The notes beneath the pieces were generated by a model, which did not search any database, was not told the origin of the DNA, and worked only from the letters and a program-made list of their open reading frames with translations. DNA of 16,767 nucleotides, from assembly GCA_035705985.1 (NCBI GenBank), contig DASSVP010000233.1:1-16767 (forward strand), read 5' to 3'. Source of the stretch: JACVRW01 sp035705985 (GTDB taxonomy: Bacteria > Actinomycetota > Thermoleophilia > Solirubrobacterales > Thermoleophilaceae). Below, piece by piece: positions 1 through 7,128 of this stretch. The stretch's first letter is position 1; each line of letters begins with the position of its first letter. The translations under genes and the position numbers were made by a program.

Positions 1-42
1 ATCGACGTCGAGGATCTGCGCAAGACCGCGGCGGCGGCCTAG
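1..42 (+). CDS. C-terminal end of an unidentified gene (partial)
   Basis: Frame 1 is open from the window edge to a TAG at 40-42 and encodes 13 residues ending in Lys-Thr-Ala-Ala-Ala-Ala. It converges on the lipoprotein gene, whose own TAG (minus strand) occupies 39-41, so the two stop codons share the bases CTAG. The tail is too short to assign a family, and it could be a chance open frame. The tight tail-to-tail fit with the neighbouring gene is the only support. Confidence 0.35.
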   Translation: MDVEDLRKTAAAA

Positions 43-1082
43 GGCGTGGCCAGCAGCTCGGCGCAGCGCTGGAGCGCCTCGGTGTCCTCCGGGCGCGCCT
101 CGTCGAGGCAGTCCTTGTACTCCTGGAAGTCCTCGGCCTCCGGACCGGTGGCGTCCGGCTGGGTGGGGGCCGCCTCCCCCTGGCCCAGGCCGGGCACGCC
201 GGTCCCGCCGAGCGAGTCCGTGAGCGCCGACAGCGGCCGTGCGTTCGCCGGCGGCTCGATCTGCTGGTCGCCGTTCACGTCCGAGAGCTCGACCTCGAAC
301 TCGATGGCGCCCGACTGGATCCCGCCGAGCGCCTCCCGGTTCGCCTCCGGCACGTCGAACTCGAGCTTCCCGGCCACGCGGCGGATCGTGTCGTCGTCCT
401 CGCCCACGTACACATGGAAGACCGGGTCGCGCACCACCTCGCCGACCTGCCTGATGTCCTCGTCGCTCAGCGGCTGCGGCGGGGCCTGGCCCGTGGCGCC
501 GCCTAACGCGTCGCCCGACTTGCGCACGAACTCGTTCAGGTTGCGCATCACGGCCTCAACGTCGAGCCGCCCGGAGACGTGGCGCGTGGTCACGCCCGCG
601 ATCTCCTCCTCGCCCTCGTCCTTCGCCTCGGCCAGCCAGCTGCGCGGATCGAGGCCGAGCGCGCGCAGCGAGCCGCGCTTGCCCTGGTTGCGGGCGATCG
701 AGCGGTTCGCCTCGGCGACCTGCGCGCGCGGCTGCTCGTAGTAGACGTCCTGGAACTTCACAAAGGCGCGGTCGCCGGTGGACAGGAAGCCTGTCGTCAC
801 GGTCTGGCCGCCGCCGTCGGTTCCGATCTTCAGCTCGATGTCGACCGACGGGAGCTTCTTGCTGTTCGTCCGGAACGGCCCCGTGGCGCTGATCCGCACG
901 GGCCGGTCGAGCCCGGGGCTACCCTTCAGCTGGACTGACGCGTCGACCTTCAGGTTCGCGCTCTTGATCGATGTGCTGAACGCCTTGTCGAGAAGGTCCT
1001 GGACGTCCTCCTTCTCCTCGCCGCCGCCGCAGGACGCGAGCGCCAGAGCGGCGAAGACGAGAACGACGTGCGGACGGCCCAC
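39..1082 (-). CDS. Secreted lipoprotein, LppX/LprG-like fold suspected
   Basis: Predicted 347-aa exported lipoprotein. The chosen GTG start (1082) gives a short basic n-region, a hydrophobic stretch at residues 5-16 and a lipobox L-A-S-C with the acylated Cys at position 18, followed by a Gly-rich, Glu/Lys-rich linker. The mature part alternates beta-type stretches such as VRISATGPF and a region on scaled 'FVKFQDVYYEQP' type strands, and ends in a Pro/Gly-rich linker plus a small two-Cys tail (DC...RC). This layout recalls the LppX/LprAFG lipoproteins of Actinobacteria, which carry lipids or glycolipids across the cell envelope; the assignment is by resemblance only. No clear Shine-Dalgarno is seen, so the start rests on the signal peptide; another in-frame GTG eight codons upstream is possible. 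Divergently placed 60 bp from an exported epimerase-like gene. Confidence 0.75.
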   Translation of the reverse strand: MGRPHVVLVFAALALASCGGGEEKEDVQDLLDKAFSTSIKSANLKVDASVQLKGSPGLDRPVRISATGPFRTNSKKLPSVDIELKIGTDGGGQTVTTGFLSTGDRAFVKFQDVYYEQPRAQVAEANRSIARNQGKRGSLRALGLDPRSWLAEAKDEGEEEIAGVTTRHVSGRLDVEAVMRNLNEFVRKSGDALGGATGQAPPQPLSDEDIRQVGEVVRDPVFHVYVGEDDDTIRRVAGKLEFDVPEANREALGGIQSGAIEFEVELSDVNGDQQIEPPANARPLSALTDSLGGTGVPGLGQGEAAPTQPDATGPEAEDFQEYKDCLDEARPEDTEALQRCAELLATP

Positions 1083-1142
1083 CGGGGGCAGACTAGCTGG
1101 AGGCACCGCAACTCGACGCGTTTCGGGACGTTGGGTGACCAC

Positions 1143-2660
1143 ATGGGGTACGTGACAAGAACCGCAGCAGTCGCGGCGGCGCTGGTGGCCGTCTCGGCGG
1201 CGCCGGCCGAGGCCGGCGAGGTCATCGTCGTCGACGGCGGGCACGCGAACCGGGTGAGCGACCCGGCGGTCCCCACGAAGAGCGAGGTGGCGCTGGGCAT
1301 GCCCGTCGGCGGGGCATCGGTCAGGGCTTCCTCGCGGGCACCCGCCCGCGCCTCCAGCAGGCGTGGCCGCCGCGCCGTCTACTCGGCGCTCCGCCGCGAG
1401 CTTCGGCGTAAGCGCATCACGGAGTCGCAATACCGTCGCTGGCGCGTCACGTACGTGCGCTCGGCGCGCACCCTGCGCAGGCTGCGTGGCGCACGAGCGA
1501 CGCAACTGCGTTACGTCCTCGCGTCGGTTGAGTCGCTCGCTCTGCGCAGACGGCTCGGCGCCACGCGCATGCCCGTCGTCTTCCTCCAGCTCGCGCGCAA
1601 CCGCCAGTATTGGCCGCGTCTCCCCTACCCCGCCTCGCGCGACCAGGTGAGCTTCCGGGGCAGCGAGATCCTGTTCACCTTCTTCCCGGGCGAGGGTCTC
1701 CAGCTCCACCCGCTGTCCACCTTCAAGAAGGCGAACCACCTCCACGGCATCTGCGAGCGCCGCGAGCCGAGCTGCGACGAGGCCGCGCTGCGCCGGGTCC
1801 TCGACGAGATGACCGGGCTCGCCGTCGGACGCGGCCGCGGCTTCATAGCCTGGGAGTACCTGTTCCACTTCGGCGGCGGGACCCCACCCTGGATGAGCGG
1901 CATGGCGCAGGCCACGGGCATCCAGGCGCTGGGCCGCGCGGCCGCCCTGCTGAAGGAGCCGAAGTACGCCGAGACCGCCCGCCGGGCGCTCGGCGCCTTC
2001 GCGGCCCGGCCGCCGGGCGGCGTGCGGACGACCGGCCCCGGAGGCGGCGTGCACTACCTGCAGTACTCGTTCGCGCCCCGCCTCTACATCTTCAACGCGT
2101 TCCTCCAGTCGCTGATCGGCCTCTACGACTTCTCGAACCTCGCCCACGACGAGCGTGCGCGCTCGCTCTACGAGCAGGCAGAGCCCGAGGCACGCCGCGA
2201 GGTGCCGATGAGCGACGTCGGCGACTGGTCCCGCTACAGCTACGCGGGCGCGGAGTCCACGAGCGACTACCACGACCTGCTGCGCGAGTTCCTCCAGAGC
2301 CTGTGCGCGCGCCGGCAGGGACAGGTCTACTGCGAGTACGCGCGGAAGTACCGCGGCTACCAGGTGGACCCGCCGGAGGTCGTCTACCAGGGGCCGGACC
2401 GGGCAACCGAGGACGACCCCGTCTCGCTGCGCTTCAACGTCTCGAAGCTGTCGGCCGTGCAGGTGACCGTCACGCGGGCGGACGGGCGAGCCGTGTTCGA
2501 CCGCCTCGCCACCTTCCGGCGAGGGGACGGCTCGTTCACGTGGACGCCGCGCGGCCCGTCGACCTTCACGGTGCGCGTCGCAGCGAAGGAGCTGCGCACG
2601 GGACTCGGCAAGCGCGACTCGGACAGCGCCCAGATCGAGGTGGCCAACCAGCCGGGCTGA
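1143..2660 (+). CDS. Secreted D-glucuronyl C5-epimerase family protein
   Basis: A 505-aa protein. The ATG at 1143 yields a classical signal peptide (basic VTR, Ala/Val core, probable cleavage after AEA at residue 24). Residues about 50-140 form an unusually Arg-rich helical segment. Residues about 150-400 carry the alpha-barrel region of the glucuronyl C5-epimerase C-terminal family, best seen in the block from His304 (HYLQYSFAPRLYIFNAF, then QSLIGLYDF) and the later DWSRYSYAG...STSDYHDLL...FLQSLC stretch. Residues about 415-505 look like a beta-sandwich (Ig-like) domain. Family members invert C5 of glucuronic acid units in polysaccharides such as heparosan; a bacterial homologue could act on an exopolysaccharide or cell-wall uronan, but substrate and activity are unknown here. 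It lies 10 nt upstream of the ArsA-like gene, possibly in one transcript. Confidence 0.8.
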   Translation: MGYVTRTAAVAAALVAVSAAPAEAGEVIVVDGGHANRVSDPAVPTKSEVALGMPVGGASVRASSRAPARASSRRGRRAVYSALRRELRRKRITESQYRRWRVTYVRSARTLRRLRGARATQLRYVLASVESLALRRRLGATRMPVVFLQLARNRQYWPRLPYPASRDQVSFRGSEILFTFFPGEGLQLHPLSTFKKANHLHGICERREPSCDEAALRRVLDEMTGLAVGRGRGFIAWEYLFHFGGGTPPWMSGMAQATGIQALGRAAALLKEPKYAETARRALGAFAARPPGGVRTTGPGGGVHYLQYSFAPRLYIFNAFLQSLIGLYDFSNLAHDERARSLYEQAEPEARREVPMSDVGDWSRYSYAGAESTSDYHDLLREFLQSLCARRQGQVYCEYARKYRGYQVDPPEVVYQGPDRATEDDPVSLRFNVSKLSAVQVTVTRADGRAVFDRLATFRRGDGSFTWTPRGPSTFTVRVAAKELRTGLGKRDSDSAQIEVANQPG

Positions 2661-2670
2661 GGGGGCTATT

Positions 2671-3846
2671 GTGCGGCGGTTCATGACGCCGCGCACGATC
2701 CTCTACACAGGGAAGGGCGGAGTCGGCAAGACGAGCGTCGCGGCCTCCACGGCCCGCCGCGCCGCCGACGCCGGCCTCCGCACGGTCGTGCTGTCCACCG
2801 ACCCCGCGCACAGCCTGTCCGACTCGCTCGAGGCGCCGCTCGGGCCCGAGCCCACCCAGGTGGGCACCAAACTGTTCGGCCAGGAGGTGCAGGCACAGGA
2901 GGAGATGGAGCGCCACTGGGACGGCGTGCAGGGCTGGCTCGGCGACCTCCTGGCGGAGCGGGGGATCGATCGCATCTCGGCCGAGGAGCTGACGGTGCCG
3001 CCCGGCATGGACGAGCTGTTCTCGCTCCTCTGGATCAAGCGCCACCACGAGGAGGGGGAGTACGACTGCGTGATCGTGGACTGCGCCCCCACGGGCGAGA
3101 CGCTCCGGTTGCTGTCGTTCCCCGATGTCGTGACCTGGTGGCTCGAGCGCATCCTGCCGTCGCAGAAGCGGCTCGCCCCGTTCGCGCGCACGCTCTTCGA
3201 CATCCCGCTCCCGGGCGACGCGGTCTTCCAGGACGTCGAGCGCCTGGCCCGCAACCTCGTGGCGATGAACGGCATCCTGCGCGACCGCGCGCACACGAGC
3301 ATCCGGCTGGTGACCAGCCCGGACCGGATGGTCGTAAAGGAGTCGATGCGGACGTTCACCTACCTGAACCTCTACGGCTACCTCACCGACGCGGTGGTCG
3401 TGAACCGGCTGCTGCCCTCGGAGGGCTATTTCGCCGCCTGGCGCGAGGCGCAGGAGGAGCAGCTCGAGTTGGCTCGCTCCGCCTTCGCGCCGGTGCCGGT
3501 GCTCACCGCCGACCTCTTCGAGCGCGAGGTGATGGGCAGCGAGATGCTCGACCGCCTCGGCGACGCCATCTTCGACGGCCAGGACGCCGCCGGCGTGCTG
3601 CACGACCGGCTCTCCCAGGAGCTCGTGACCGACAACGGCACCGCGACGCTGCGCGTGGACGTGCCGTTCGCCGAGCGCGGCGACCTCAGCCTGAAGAAGA
3701 TCGGGCTCGAGGTGATCGTGCGCGTGGGCGGGCAGAAGCGCACGATCATGCTGCCGCCGGCGCTCGCCGCCTACGCCACGGCCGGGGCGCGGCTCGAGGG
3801 GGGCGCGCTGGAGATCACCTTCGAGAGGAACGGCGATGGAGCGTGA
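2671..3846 (+). CDS. ArsA/Get3-like anion-transporting ATPase family protein
   Basis: A 391-aa P-loop ATPase of the SIMIBI class. It has a deviant Walker A motif KGGVGKT at residues 15-21, switch I DPAHS at 44-48 and switch II DCAPTGET at 137-144. The last ~60 residues form an Hsp20-like beta domain (DVPFAERGDLSLKKIG ... LPPALAAYATAGARLEGG) often fused to bacterial ArsA-like ATPases. Only two cysteines are present (Cys133 and Cys138, both beside the switch II core). The arsenite-binding Cys triad and the Get3 CxxC are missing, and no arsB, arsD or arsenic regulator is adjacent. A targeting or chaperone-like ATPase is therefore likelier than arsenite efflux. The start is GTG 2671 because AGGGGG lies 5 nt upstream; ATG 2683 (four codons later) is the alternative and gives the more usual N-terminus. 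The 46-aa gene downstream overlaps its stop. Confidence 0.88.
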   Translation: MRRFMTPRTILYTGKGGVGKTSVAASTARRAADAGLRTVVLSTDPAHSLSDSLEAPLGPEPTQVGTKLFGQEVQAQEEMERHWDGVQGWLGDLLAERGIDRISAEELTVPPGMDELFSLLWIKRHHEEGEYDCVIVDCAPTGETLRLLSFPDVVTWWLERILPSQKRLAPFARTLFDIPLPGDAVFQDVERLARNLVAMNGILRDRAHTSIRLVTSPDRMVVKESMRTFTYLNLYGYLTDAVVVNRLLPSEGYFAAWREAQEEQLELARSAFAPVPVLTADLFEREVMGSEMLDRLGDAIFDGQDAAGVLHDRLSQELVTDNGTATLRVDVPFAERGDLSLKKIGLEVIVRVGGQKRTIMLPPALAAYATAGARLEGGALEITFERNGDGA

Positions 3847-3976
3847 GCTCGACCGTCAGCTGACGAGCATCATCAGGGAGTTCCTGCTGACGCTGCGCTC
3901 GCTGATCGACTGGTATCTGGAGCGTCTGGACGCGCCGAAGCGCGAGCCGGAGGTCGAGGAGATCCCGATCGAGTAG
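3836..3976 (+). CDS. 46-aa small protein overlapping the ArsA-like gene
   Basis: ATG 3836 is preceded by a good ribosome binding site (GAGAGGAA at 3823-3830, 5 nt spacing) and overlaps the last 11 bp of the ATPase gene in another frame. The product begins MERELDRQLTSIIREFLLTL and continues with a Trp/Tyr-containing segment (LIDWYLERLD) that forms an amphipathic helix. It ends in a charged tail, EPEVEEIPIE. There is no signal peptide, no cysteine and no long hydrophobic span, so a peripheral membrane or protein-binding helix is plausible. I do not recognise a family. The strong ribosome site, the overlap and the helix pattern argue that it is real and made together with the ATPase, perhaps as a partner. 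Confidence 0.6.
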   Translation: MERELDRQLTSIIREFLLTLRSLIDWYLERLDAPKREPEVEEIPIE

Positions 3977-4397
3977 GAGATCCCGTACTTCCAGGCGAGC
4001 GGGCTCAAGTCGGATTCGAAGAGAAGTGCGAGAAGGCCTCTCGTCGGATCTACCGACTTCGCATGCGCGAGCTCACCCATCTGCCGCCGAACTGGCGCAT
4101 CGATTGCGCGCTCTAGGCCTAATCCATGCGCCACTCGCCCAGGGTGGCCGCGTTTGCGTTACGGCGGGGCGACCTCTGTAGCGGATTGGTAACTCACGGC
4201 CGGGCCGCAGGGCGATCGGCAGCGTCGTGGCTTCGCCGGCGGCCACATCGCTGAGCTCCTCGGGGCTGGGCGCGGCCGCCGACGACGAGAGCCGGCCGAC
4301 CGGTCACGTCCTCAACGCCCCCTCGAAGCAGTCACCGCGACGCGAGGAACGGATCGCCCGCGAGCGAGGCCGCGGTCAGCGTTGCTCTCGCCCACCG
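3977..4397. other. Non-coding gap between convergent genes
   Basis: About 420 bp between the 46-aa gene and the end of the sulfatase-fold gene. I see no tRNA and no convincing coding frame. Small inverted repeats occur: CGAGA/TCTCG near 4029-4043, and GCCAC/GTGGC around 4131-4149, either of which might serve as a weak terminator without a U-tract. Around 4150-4195 the composition is slightly more AT-rich (GCGTTACGG..., GATTGGTAACTC). The region may be decayed coding DNA; nothing in it can be named. Confidence 0.5.
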
Positions 4398-5873
4398 TCA
4401 ACCTTCGCGGCCACCGTCCGGGTGCCGCGGCAGCCGTCCGCCGGCATCGCGGACGATCATGCTCCACAGCCGCCGCACCTGCTTCGGGTGGCGGCGGGCC
4501 ACGTTCCTGCGCTCGTGACGGTCGCGCCTTCTGTCATAGAGGCGAACGTCGTCGCGCTCACGATCGGAGATCAGCAGCCAGCGACCGTCCGAGGCGCTGA
4601 GGTAGGTGCTGTAGGCCGACGTCCGGTGGTCCCGCTTCGTCCGTGGCGCACGCCCGCGGAACAGCGGCGACAGGTCCGCCCCGTTCATGCCGCGCGGCTC
4701 GTCCACGCGGAGCATCGACAGCACGGTCGGGCCGATGTCGTGCGTGGAAGCGAGGTAATTGCTGGTGCGCCCGGCCGCTCGCCCGGCGGGGTGGCGCATG
4801 ATCATCGGAACATGGGTCAGCTCCTCGTACATCTCGGTGAACTTCTTGCCGACCCACCCGCGCTCGCCCAGCAGGACGCCGTGGTCGCTCACAAGCACCA
4901 GCAGCGTGTTCTCGGCCAGCCCCAGGTTCTCCAGCCGGGCGAGGAAGCGCCCGAGCCAGACGTCCACCATCGTGACCTCGGCGGCGTACAGCTGCCGCAT
5001 GCGCCGCAGCGTCCGCTTCGTGAGGTGCATGTCACGCACGCGGTCGGCGGGCGTGGAGAAGGGCTGGATCGGCTCGAAGCCGCTGCCCCGCGCGGGCCCG
5101 TACAGGTCGATCAACCGCCGCGGCGCGTCCCAGGGCTCGTGCGCGTCGAACGAGTCGATCACGAGCGCAAACGGCTGCCGCGTGCGCGCCCACTCGATCC
5201 AGCCCATCCCCTCGCTGAACACCTTCGCCGCGTTGTAGTCCTCCTCGCGCCTGCCCCGCGGGTTGAGCGCCAGGTAGTTCGCCATGCGGCGCTCGGAGTT
5301 CGTGCCGCGCAGCGCCCTCGGGATGTAGTGCGCCGTCTGGCGCGAGCCGGGCAGGCGCGGCGGCCGGCGCATCACGGGCACCTGCCCCTGCACGAGCTCG
5401 ACGCGGTCGAACTTCCGGCGGAAGCGCCTGTGCACCGGCATGAGCAGGTGCGGGTTGTCCGTCACGTAGCCGGTCGTCCAGCCGGCCTCCCGCAGTGCGG
5501 ACGTCCACATCTCGCCGTCGCTCCCGACGGGCTCCCAGCCCGGCTGCGGCGGCAGGTCGCCCCAGCGCGGGCGCCAGCCGCGGAACGGGTACGTGCGCTT
5601 CCCCGACATGATCGCCCGCCGCGCGGGGATCGTCGGCATGCCCTCGGGGTGCGCGTTCGCGAAGCGCACGCCCTGGCGCGCGACCGCGTCCATCGCCCTC
5701 GTGCGAGCTCGGCTTCCGTAGACATGGTCGGCGCGCAGGCTGTCCATCACGACGACGACCACGTTCATCCGCGCGGCCTGCGCGGACGCCGCGCCGGGTC
5801 CGAGCAGCGCGTAGCCGAGCGCACCGGCGCCGCCGGCGCGCAGGAGGTCGCGGCGCGAGACGTCCCGGGGCAC
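4398..5873 (-). CDS. Tat-exported sulfatase-fold hydrolase with Thr nucleophile
   Basis: A 491-aa protein of the alkaline phosphatase/sulfatase superfamily. GTG 5873 gives a Tat signal with SRRDLLR at residues 6-12, a hydrophobic Ala/Gly/Leu stretch and a probable cleavage site near ASAQA (residues 29-33). Metal-binding Asp44 lies in VVMDSLRADHVYG; a second metal site is in the VLVSDHGVLLGERGW block. At the catalytic position, where formylglycine sulfatases have C/S-x-P-x-R, this protein has Thr81 in MPTIPARRAIMSG. Thr is the nucleophile in related phosphodiesterases and phosphoglycerol transferases, so a phosphoester or phosphonate substrate is likelier than a sulfate ester; a proper sulfatase call would be unsafe. 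It starts 8 nt after the stop of the 72-aa gene, so the two are probably cotranscribed. Confidence 0.87.
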   Translation of the reverse strand: MPRDVSRRDLLRAGGAGALGYALLGPGAASAQAARMNVVVVVMDSLRADHVYGSRARTRAMDAVARQGVRFANAHPEGMPTIPARRAIMSGKRTYPFRGWRPRWGDLPPQPGWEPVGSDGEMWTSALREAGWTTGYVTDNPHLLMPVHRRFRRKFDRVELVQGQVPVMRRPPRLPGSRQTAHYIPRALRGTNSERRMANYLALNPRGRREEDYNAAKVFSEGMGWIEWARTRQPFALVIDSFDAHEPWDAPRRLIDLYGPARGSGFEPIQPFSTPADRVRDMHLTKRTLRRMRQLYAAEVTMVDVWLGRFLARLENLGLAENTLLVLVSDHGVLLGERGWVGKKFTEMYEELTHVPMIMRHPAGRAAGRTSNYLASTHDIGPTVLSMLRVDEPRGMNGADLSPLFRGRAPRTKRDHRTSAYSTYLSASDGRWLLISDRERDDVRLYDRRRDRHERRNVARRHPKQVRRLWSMIVRDAGGRLPRHPDGGREG

Positions 5874-5881
5874 CGGTGGCG

Positions 5882-6100
5882 CTACCGGCCCTTGCGGATG
5901 TCGATCGAGCGGATCGAGTGCTCCTCGGGGAGCTTCGCGAGCACCTCGCGCACGATGTCGTGGACCTCGCGCTCGTCGTGGCCGAAGTCGTCGAGGAACG
6001 ACTTGAGGGCGGTGTATGTGATCTTCAGCTGGGCCGGGGTGAGATCGAGCCGGTAGGCGATCTCGTCGGGCCCGATCAGGTCAAGGTCGTCGTCGGCCAT
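5882..6100 (-). CDS. 72-aa acidic conserved-looking small protein
   Basis: ATG 6100 to TAG 5882. The protein opens with an acidic MADDDLDLIG segment, then helical stretches PDEIAYRLDLTPAQLKI and ALKSFLDDFGHDEREVHDIV, and ends with a basic tail (DIRKGR). It is soluble, without cysteine, signal peptide or membrane span. I do not recognise the family. The coding potential is good (no long shadow, sensible amino acid use, immediately followed by the sulfatase-fold gene at 8 nt). It has no visible Shine-Dalgarno and begins 30 bp from the divergent EVE gene, which also lacks one, so both may be translated from very short leaders. Confidence 0.65.
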   Translation of the reverse strand: MADDDLDLIGPDEIAYRLDLTPAQLKITYTALKSFLDDFGHDEREVHDIVREVLAKLPEEHSIRSIDIRKGR

Positions 6101-6130
6101 CGAGGCGAAACAGTAACTAGGCTTTCGCCC
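6101..6130. promoter_or_regulatory. Possible bidirectional promoter gap
   Basis: Only 30 bp separate the starts of the 72-aa gene (minus) and the EVE gene (plus). The AT-rich core CAGTAACTAG at 6111-6120 can be read as a -10 element on either strand (TAACTA on plus, TAGTTA on minus), placing start sites only a few bases before each start codon. No good -35 is visible, so the call is tentative. Confidence 0.3.
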
Positions 6131-6586
6131 GTGGCCAAGACCTGGGTGCTCACCGGATCGCTCGACAACTTCCGCGCCACCCGCGAGCACGGCTTCAGGG
6201 TGATCGGCGCGAAGGAGGGCCGGCGGGGGATGGCTGAGCAGATCGAGCCCGGCGACCGCATCGCCTTCTACGTGACCGGCGTGCAGGCCTTCGGGGGCAT
6301 CGTCCGCGTGACGGGCGAGATGTACGAGGACCGCGAGAAGATCTGGCCCGGCAAGCCGGGCAAGGTCGACCCGTATCCGTGGCGGTTCGAGACCGAGCCG
6401 GAGATCGTGCTCGAGGAGGACGAGTTCGTGCCGGCCGCGGAGCTGGCCGGCGAGCTCGAGCACGTGCGCAAGTGGCCGGCCGAGCACTGGCACCTGGCCT
6501 TCCAGGGACAGCTTCGGACGGTGTCCGACGCCGACGCGGAGCTGCTCGAGCAGCGCATCCGCTCGGGCGCCCGCGCTGCGGCGTGA
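6131..6586 (+). CDS. EVE domain-containing protein
   Basis: A 151-aa stand-alone EVE domain (PUA-like fold). GTG 6131 starts MAKTWVLTGSLDNFRATREHGF. The family pattern runs on with PGDRIAFYVTGVQAFGGIV at about residues 41-60, then a VRVTGEMYEDREKIWP segment, PYPWRFETEPEIVL, and the very typical VRKWPAEHWHLAFQGQL block near the end. EVE proteins bind modified bases in DNA or RNA through an aromatic cage; the ligand here is not known. A longer upstream frame exists but lacks EVE-like sequence. The stop codon overlaps the next start in a GTGA arrangement, so translation of the two genes is coupled. Confidence 0.92.
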   Translation: MAKTWVLTGSLDNFRATREHGFRVIGAKEGRRGMAEQIEPGDRIAFYVTGVQAFGGIVRVTGEMYEDREKIWPGKPGKVDPYPWRFETEPEIVLEEDEFVPAAELAGELEHVRKWPAEHWHLAFQGQLRTVSDADAELLEQRIRSGARAAA

Positions 6587-7128
6587 TCGGGCGCGCCCTC
6601 CGCGCGGCGCGCGTCCTCAACACGGAGCAGCGCGTGGCCGCGGGCGCGGCTCTGCTGCTGATCGTGAGCACGTTCGGCCCGTTCTCGTTCGTGGAGGTCG
6701 GCGAGCTCCTGATCGGCTTCGGCGTACTCGCGCTGCTCTACGCGCGGGCCGAGGGGATGCGCTTCCACCTCCCGTTCGGCGACGGAACCGTGATCGCGGC
6801 CGCCGGTGTGTGGGCGGGCGCGCTCATCGTGGCGCGACTGCTCGAGCGCCCGCTGGGTCAGAACCTGCTCGCGCTCGGCTGTGCCGTGCTGCTGTTCCTG
6901 GCGGGCGCGCGCGAGCGCGCGAAGCGCCCGATGGACGACATCCCGCCGGAGGTGGACGAGGATCCCGGCCCCGTTCGCCCGCACCGGCCGCCGCGGCGGC
7001 CAGGCGCCGCCGCGGACGCGGACGCAACCACGGAGCCGCTCCCGCCGCCCGAGTTCAGGCCCTACGAGCCGCGCTCGGGCGAGCAGCTGCATCTCGGGCC
7101 TGACGAGCGGGAAGACGCACAAGGGTGA
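6583..7128 (+). CDS. Small membrane protein with Pro-rich cytoplasmic tail
   Basis: A 181-aa protein from GTG 6583, whose last two bases are part of the upstream TGA (GTGA, 4-bp overlap). After a short basic N-terminus (MIGRALRAARVLNTEQR) there are about four hydrophobic segments, roughly residues 18-32, 36-52, 65-82 and 90-107. A charged, Pro/Arg-rich and low-complexity tail (residues ~110-181, for example PPRRPGAAADADATTEPLPP) follows. I do not recognise a family. The upstream EVE gene is its probable cotranscribed partner. Its last 74 bp are also coding, in the opposite direction, for the MFS transporter. Confidence 0.65.
   Translation: MIGRALRAARVLNTEQRVAAGAALLLIVSTFGPFSFVEVGELLIGFGVLALLYARAEGMRFHLPFGDGTVIAAAGVWAGALIVARLLERPLGQNLLALGCAVLLFLAGARERAKRPMDDIPPEVDEDPGPVRPHRPPRRPGAAADADATTEPLPPPEFRPYEPRSGEQLHLGPDEREDAQG

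Noticed and set aside
1083..2696. Very long open frame on the minus strand continuing upstream of the lipoprotein
   Set aside because: It is Arg/Ala/Val/His-rich shadow sequence opposite the epimerase gene, without domain sense; the lipoprotein signal peptide marks the true start.
2671..3846. Arsenite efflux ATPase (ArsA proper)
   Set aside because: The arsenite-binding cysteines are absent and there is no ArsB, ArsD or arsenic regulator nearby.
4063..4116. Short plus-strand frame ATG...TAG of 17 codons
   Set aside because: Too short, no ribosome binding site, no homology that I recognise.
4227..6056. 609-codon plus-strand open frame opposite the sulfatase-fold gene
   Set aside because: Composition is Arg/His/Val/Pro-rich and lacks any motif, while the minus strand has clear superfamily motifs and a Tat signal.
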